This document shows, one piece after another, positions 61,086 to 64,000 of a stretch of 64,000 nucleotides of DNA. The notes under the pieces were generated by a model, which made no database searches, was not told the DNA's origin, and worked only from the letters and a program-made list of their open reading frames with translations. The translations under genes were made by a program, and so were the position numbers. Location: assembly GCA_029706075.1 (NCBI GenBank), contig JAINUG010000086.1, positions 2,293,060 to 2,357,059 on the forward strand, read 5' to 3'. The stretch comes from Aldrovandia affinis (Eukaryota > Chordata > Actinopteri > Notacanthiformes > Halosauridae). Each line of letters starts with the position of its first letter. Position 1 is the first letter of the stretch.

Positions 61086-62209
61086 AAACAGGGTTGACTC
61101 TCGTTGGAGGAATCATATTGGGTGGGTGAAAGAAATGCCTGTACAGTTGCCGTGTTGTTGTAATTATAGTATGAAACTCCAGTAAGCATGGACAGTGACT
61201 CGTGGTTCTATTGGAATGCTGTATTTCTAAAATGGATCGATTAGCTGACAAGCAATTGGAGTACAGTAAACATTCCCATGTCAGTTGGAAGCCAGAAGTT
61301 AGTGACTGCTAATGATTTAATTGTTTTCTTGAATGCACAGGGATTTCATATTATGAGTGGTAAAAAGTTTGCTTTGAAACTGCCAACTCAATATTCAATA
61401 TTGTCAACATTATAGAATAGCCTTAGAAGGAGGCACTCTGATTTCATTATGCACAGTAACTGTATTATATTACAATGTAGAAATTGTCATCTCTTATTCT
61501 CTATACTCTATATAGTCTCAATACTGTGTCATTACATCTGCCTAGAGCATTGTATTTTCACTGAGTTTGAGACAAGTGAGGAAGTGTACTTTAACATTTA
61601 ATAATGTGTTATCTTTGAAAATTAGATATATTAACAGGTAGTTAAAAAAGGTAAACACAACAGTGTTTAAAATCAAGGGTCCTGGTGATTCTATAACTAT
61701 GTGGGGCACATTTTCTTAGTATTGTTTGGGTGCATACTATTATACTATACTGATACTATTATAAGGAAAGGCCAATGTCAATTGTTACTTCATTGTGCGT
61801 TGTAAGAAATCATCTTTACCCCATGTTAAAGCATTTCTTCCCTGCAGAGAGGGGGGCGTCCACAGAGCATGCGTAGTCACCCCAAAGGTTTATGGAGCGT
61901 GACACTGAATGTGTCATGGGCTTCTCAGTCACCAGATCTGAACTCAAACTGGCAAATATGGGATACTCTGGAACAATGCCTGGGGCACTTGTTACACTTC
62001 CTTTAACAGAGTTTGAGTTGAGTGACTTACTATTGGAAGAGTGATGCCTCCAGATGCCGGGAGACTCAGCCACAGCACATACAGGCTGTACTGGCCAAAC
62101 ATTGAGGCACAGTACCCTATTGAGGGACTTTACATTGGTATATCCATTTTTGTTCACAACATGTACATTAACCTGTTCCGAAACTATCCATTCCAATAGC
62201 ATTCCAGTG

Positions 62210-62630
62210 TTTAAGTATTGCAGTGAACTACAAAAATACAGGAGGACCTGTCAGATTGAACTGCTCCTTGGGGCTCAGCACTGAATTGCACCATTTGTGC
62301 CCGTCTTTTGGATAAGACATTAAAATGAGGTCCTGTGGTCGTTAAAGATCGCATGGAACATATTGTAAAGAGTAGGGGGGTTCCCCGGTGTCCTGGTCAA
62401 ATTCCCAGCATGGCTCTTTCAAGCTACAACCTAATCATACCCCAGTATAATTGGCTCAATAATTCCCTCCCTCTTCACCTCAGCTGATGTGTGGTGAGCG
62501 TTGTGGTGCAAAATGGCTGCCATGCATCACCCAGGTTGGTGCTATTGGTGTGGTTGAGTTTTCCTCCTTCACTGTAAAGCACTTTGGGTTCCTTGAAAGG
62601 TGCTATTCAATTCTACCAGACTTGTTTTGA
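62210..62630 (+). repeat. Dispersed fish repeat (LINE/SINE 3'-tail-like)
   Basis: Blocks such as GTCGTTAAAGATCGCATGG, GTAAAGAGTAGGGGGGTTCC, CCGGTGTCCTGGTCAAATTC and CCCAGTATAATTGGCTCA are characteristic of a widespread fish interspersed repeat. It ends with CACTGTAAAGCACTTTGGGT, then a small GGTGCTATTCAATTC tail like MIR/L2-type 3' ends. The family name is not certain; no head was identified. Confidence 0.65.
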
Positions 62631-63024
62631 AGTATACCAGATATGTTTTTTTTAAGTATATGGAAAATATTTGCTTCCGGCAAGGCAGCAGCCATGGTGA
62701 TTTATCACAAAGCCAGTATTTTGGAATAGAACTATGATTGATAAGCTTGGAACGTCTGAAAATGCTATTTTAAAGACAAGTGAATTGCTAATCTGCCAAG
62801 CAGACATGCTTACAGTTACCATGTGGCATCTAAGAGCCCCTTGCTTGTTTTGTTTTGATGTTTTCTGAAGAAATAGATTTTCAGTGCCTCTGCTCAAGAG
62901 GACAAGACAGCCTTACCAACAGTCCTTGCAGTGCATTGCCTTCAAATACTTATGGGTAAATTCACGTTAAACACCAACAGAGGCAATAATAGAGAAAAGG
63001 TTCACTGTAGTTCAAACAGTCACA

Positions 63025-63860
63025 CCTGTAGCATACAGGCCTGCCAGGAGATGAACCAGGGGAGGTGCCAGCCACATCGAGTTGCCGGCCACATCGAGAA
63101 GGGGGGGTCAACCACGGGACCCCCTGCCCCTTCATGGTCACTCAGAAGCAGGGGGCGTCGACCACAAGACACACCCCTTACCATCATGACCAATCAGCGC
63201 AGGATATCGGGAGCCGACCAGTGTTGGAGGGAGACTCATGTGGTGTAGCAGCAACTTTGAAGTTTTGCCTTAAAAAGGTAACAAAAAATGTAGAAATTGG
63301 TCACTGGAGGGTTACCTCGCCAACAACAGCGCACCAGGACTTTGTTCTAATTATCAATTTGGATACGGACTGCCGGTTGTGGCTTCCTCGAGTCTCGCCT
63401 GATTGTCTGATCTCCGAGTCTTGATGCAGCTCTGCATGGGTTCACTGCCTACCGTCACTGGAATTACTGCAGGACCCGTGATCCAGAGGACTGACCACCT
63501 GTCGGACCCTGTTAAGTAAACCACCACATTCATCCTTACATGGCATCTGCTGTAAAACATACCCAAAAGTACTGTTTGGATATAATGTTTTGCTGTTTTC
63601 CTTTCGACCGTTTAGATATTGTTTGCTAAGCAGCCGACATATATTTATCAGTCGCTATCTGTTACCTACCTCTTCTTTTCCCTTGTTGCCTTCTTTGAGT
63701 TCGCTCCTTTGCGTTGGTTGTCATTGTGCATCTAGTAATTGTATGGTGCCGTAATCAGAATGAGTTATTTGATAGATTTCCTCAGCGATTGTGTTAATAA
63801 ACATTCCAATTATTTATAACTTTGTTATCCTGCACCCTTTATAACTTTTGTTCTGCACAA
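63025..63860 (+). mobile_element. Probable solo LTR near the window end
   Basis: A GC-rich, CpG-containing first part (from about 63026, TGTAGCATACAGGCC) is followed by a pyrimidine-rich part. An AATAAA lies at 63796-63801 and a possible 3' end at TTGTTCTGCACA (63859). The GC-to-AT gradient and signal order resemble an LTR in + orientation. No target duplication was identified. Three open frames across the first part are compositional. Confidence 0.5.
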
Positions 63861-63970
63861 ATTGGATTCTACTGGCTGCCATCCCCACTAAATGAATATT
63901 GGATATGTGTATGTTCATGTGACTCAAGCTATCCTCACTATGCATTTATAGCACTGAAAGGAAGCAGTTT

Positions 63971-64000
63971 GATTTTAACTCTGTTTTTTCCTCTATAGCT
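63971..64000 (+). other. opcml: Predicted splice acceptor and first two bases of the next IgLON exon
   Basis: A TTTAACT branch-point-like motif (63974-63980) is followed by an uninterrupted pyrimidine tract CTGTTTTTTCCTCT (63981-63994) and ATAG (AG at 63997-63998). The remaining bases CT, joined to the phase-1 G left by the exon at 31846, would spell GCT (Ala). In NTM as I recall it, Ala follows the residues encoded by this exon (SPK|A). The exon itself lies outside, so this is a prediction. Confidence 0.6.

Larger units (their letters stand above)
31847..63998 (+). other. opcml: Intron downstream of the Ig2 exon (about 32.15 kb if the end acceptor is used)
   Basis: The intron starts at a GTAAGA donor. 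Repeat-free stretches in which I see nothing specific are 32545-34820, 37880-39640, 39700-41950, 42700-43990, 45695-48450, 50355-51510, 52270-53085, 53240-54925, 56160-57640, 58385-59420, 60240-60955, 61085-62205 and 62630-63020. Simple repeats within them include TA/CA at 38709-38750, a short AAC run at 47744-47760, AG-rich 53669-53686 and a C run at 60773-60786. Frames in these stretches lack domains and often have equally long frames on the other strand. Confidence 0.7.

Overview
The window is vertebrate nuclear DNA, most likely from a ray-finned (teleost-type) fish. It is AT-rich and gene-poor, full of CA/TG microsatellites, and packed with TE families typical of fish: Tc1/mariner, hAT, piggyBac-type TTAA elements, L2/CR1-type and L1-type LINEs, V-SINE-like SINEs, tRNA/5S-headed SINEs and solo LTRs. 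The species cannot be named from the sequence.

Only one host gene is visible, on the + strand. It is an IgLON-family neural cell-adhesion gene, closest to OPCML (opioid-binding protein/cell adhesion molecule) with NTM as the alternative. Two coding exons lie here: 9055-9290 (most of Ig domain 1) and 31721-31846 (start of Ig domain 2). They are joined by a 22.4 kb intron and their phases agree. The last bases of the window form a strong splice acceptor (AG at 63997-63998) in the phase needed by the following exon, which would make the next intron 32.15 kb. Everything else is intron. No second gene, RNA gene, CRISPR array or operon was found.

Layout. 1-9054 is the upstream intron, with a Tc1 transposase relic (2490-2880), a SINE (3010-3355) and a solo LTR carrying its own minisatellite (4454-5253). 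9291-31720 is the intron between the two exons. It holds an internally deleted Tc1-type element (12120-13020), one copy of a 0.5 kb duplicated segment, a hAT MITE, a solo LTR, a 4 kb piggyBac-type element inserted in a 43-bp minisatellite, an LTR-like repeat and SINEs. 31847-63998 is the downstream intron. It holds a palindromic MITE, an L2/CR1-type LINE nested in an L1 relic, several Tc1 relics, an inverted-repeat element with a SINE at its centre, a hAT/ZBED relic nested in a SINE with perfect 8-bp target duplications, and several solo LTRs.

I did not find a complete undescribed system. The most unusual signals are: (i) two tandem hairpins in the solo LTR at 57643-58164 whose stems differ by three compensatory base-pair changes, just upstream of AATAAA; (ii) a 0.5 kb segment of unknown class in two almost identical copies 4.2 kb apart, the second inside the piggyBac-type element between exact 27-bp direct repeats; and (iii) nested insertions that let the order of events be read directly. 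Family assignments are from memory of consensus features; no alignments were run.
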